DNA from: Rickettsia endosymbiont of Ixodes persulcatus
GTDB lineage: Bacteria; Pseudomonadota; Alphaproteobacteria; Rickettsiales; Rickettsiaceae
Direction: 5' to 3'
DNA: 7,614 nucleotides
Assembly (NCBI GenBank): GCA_027293795.1
Contig: JAPYLE010000046.1
Span: forward strand, 1 to 7,614
The position numbers and the translations under genes were made by a program. Positions 6,358-7,614 of the stretch are shown in pieces. The notes under the pieces were generated by a model that was not told where the DNA came from, ran no database searches, and saw only the letters and a list, made by a program, of their open reading frames with translations. Positions within the stretch are counted from its first letter, which is position 1. The number at the start of each line of letters is the position of its first letter.

Positions 6358-6478
6358 ATAGCTTTTTCAATCACTAGTTAATAATTCTAGTAATTGCTTA
6401 AAAAAACTAAAATTAATTTTCATATAATAATATTAAGTTAATTTAAAAGCTTTATAAATCAGAAGTTATTAGAGACCA

Positions 6479-7423
6479 TTATTTGTTAACGTTGTCTAAA
6501 AAATTCTGTAGTTCTTCTATATTACTTATATTACTTAATTTGAATGGATAATTGATTTTTCGGAGCATATTTGTTAACACATTTCCGGCTCCTATTTCTA
6601 CTATATGAGTAATTTCTAGCGTATTAAATAGTTCTAGAGTTTCACGCCATCTAACTCGTCCGCATATCTGAAGAATTAAATTTTGTTTGATTTCTAGGGG
6701 ATTAGTAGCAGGTTTTGCGGTATAATTCTGAATTACTGGTATTATTGGTTTGTTAATTACTGTTTTATCAAGTGCCAGTTGCATTTTATTCCCTGCAGGT
6801 TTCATTAAGCTACAGTGAAATGGAGTACTCACTTTCAGCTTTATCGCTTTATAACCTAAATCTTTAATTATGCTGATAGCATAATCGATAGCATCTACTT
6901 TACCGCTAATAACTATTTGCCCTTCGATGTTATCGTTGGCTATTTGGCATAAATTTATTTTGTTGATATCTTCTAATATTTCTTCAAGTTTTTGAAGCGG
7001 AATATTGATACAAGCTGCCATGCTTCCCTCACCTTCGGGACATGCTTCTTGCATAGATGTACTACGTACATGAAGTAGTTTTGCAGTATCTGTAAGGCTA
7101 ATACTTTTGGCAGCACAAAGAGCGCTATATTCACCTAGAGAGTGACCGGCAGCATAATCGCAAAGACTATCCAAACTTTTACCGGTTTCAGCTTTGATAG
7201 TATTTATTATTGCCATAGATACTGCCATTAATGCCGGTTGTGCGTTGATAGTTAGTGTTAGTTTCTCAGGAGTGCTATTAAAGATTATGTCGGTAAGTTT
7301 TCGGTTTAGTGCTTCATCGATGGTTTGAAATGTTTCTTTAGCTGGCTTAAAATTATCGTAAAAATCTCTTCCCATGCCGATCAATTGTGATCCTTGACCA
7401 GAGAAAATAAAGGCTGTTTTCAT
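6479..7423 (-). CDS. fabD: Malonyl-CoA:ACP transacylase
   Basis: FabD moves the malonyl group from malonyl-CoA to acyl carrier protein, supplying the extender for type II fatty acid synthesis in the cytoplasm. The 314-residue frame is intact and of family length. Visible landmarks are FSGQGSQ at 7-13 (oxyanion region), AGHSLGEYSA with nucleophile Ser95, the arginine in HVRSTSMQEA (Arg120) that binds the malonyl carboxylate, and PFHCSLM with catalytic His203. NYTAKP at 233-238 and VEIGAGNVLTNM near 275-286 follow. The ATG at 7421-7423 places MKTAFIFSGQGSQ at the N-terminus exactly as in homologues; no strong Shine-Dalgarno is seen. Its - strand neighbours are only remnants, so no other fatty acid synthesis gene is visible here. 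It points toward ileS and is separated from it by decayed and mobile DNA. Confidence 0.97.
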   Translation of the reverse strand: MKTAFIFSGQGSQLIGMGRDFYDNFKPAKETFQTIDEALNRKLTDIIFNSTPEKLTLTINAQPALMAVSMAIINTIKAETGKSLDSLCDYAAGHSLGEYSALCAAKSISLTDTAKLLHVRSTSMQEACPEGEGSMAACINIPLQKLEEILEDINKINLCQIANDNIEGQIVISGKVDAIDYAISIIKDLGYKAIKLKVSTPFHCSLMKPAGNKMQLALDKTVINKPIIPVIQNYTAKPATNPLEIKQNLILQICGRVRWRETLELFNTLEITHIVEIGAGNVLTNMLRKINYPFKLSNISNIEELQNFLDNVNK

Positions 7424-7452
7424 ATTTTAGTATTATTGATTGAGCTTATTAA

Positions 7453-7614
7453 CGGATATTATCAAATTTTTTTGAAATATTCAATATAGGTCGTAACACT
7501 ATATATAGATGGAAAACTCTTAAATGGGAAACAGGAGATATAAAAGCAAAACCTTATGGTCCAGCAAGGGGTTATAATGCAAGAATAAATCTCAAAGAAT
7601 TTGAAGAATTAATC
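7453..7614 (+). pseudogene. IS630-type transposase, N-terminal helix-turn-helix part (runs off the edge)
   Basis: The open frame after TAA 7450-7452 reads FFEIFNIGRNTIYRWKTLKW, ETGDIKAKPYGPARGYNARI and NLKEFEELI, and continues past the window. 'IFNIGRNTIYRWK...ETGDIKAKPYGP' is the helix-turn-helix and linker pattern of IS630/Tc1-mariner transposases, where it binds the element's ends. The roughly 20 residues that normally precede it are missing in this frame and there is no ATG, so the 5' end appears truncated or frameshifted. It stands divergent from fabD with its first recognisable codon about 50 bases from the fabD start. The catalytic DDE part would lie outside the window, so its state is unknown. 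Confidence 0.65.

Overview
This AT-rich window looks like a chromosomal segment of a Rickettsia species, or a close relative. The reasons are a eukaryote-like isoleucyl-tRNA synthetase carrying an in-frame, palindrome-derived insert of the Rickettsia palindromic element kind, a VapBC toxin-antitoxin pair, an ankyrin-repeat gene, IS200- and IS630-type transposases, and heavy gene decay between intact housekeeping genes. The species cannot be fixed from sequence alone. The mix of accessory genes would suit R. felis-like or symbiotic lineages, but that is inference.

Layout. Positions 2-76 hold the last codons of an unidentified gene, followed by a strong hairpin. Positions 153-828 hold a VapB (AbrB/MazE-like) and VapC (PIN domain) pair on the + strand. 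Both are broken, by one frameshift in the antitoxin and two in the toxin; the intact proteins can be reconstructed by eye. A small intact gene with a clear ribosome binding site (870-1124, - strand) faces away from ileS. The two share a spacer holding a perfect 11-bp inverted repeat. The only long + strand gene is ileS (1224-4463), which carries an insert of about 100 bp, read through in frame.

From 4550 to 6357 everything is decayed or mobile. It contains a short broken reading frame, an ankyrin-repeat pseudogene with several lesions, a complete IS200-like element (tnpA on the - strand with a similar hairpin at each end), and the remnant of a - strand gene cut by that element. fabD (6479-7423, - strand) is intact. 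The right edge holds the N-terminal helix-turn-helix part of an IS630-type transposase with no visible start, running out of the window.

Functionally, ileS (translation) and fabD (type II fatty acid synthesis) are the core genes. They point in opposite directions and are separated by about 2 kb of accessory debris, so they are not an operon. I see no evidence of an entirely new system. The most informative features are the reconstructible toxin-antitoxin module, the coding palindromic insert in ileS, the multi-lesion ankyrin gene beside IS200, and the orphan small gene with its inverted repeat.
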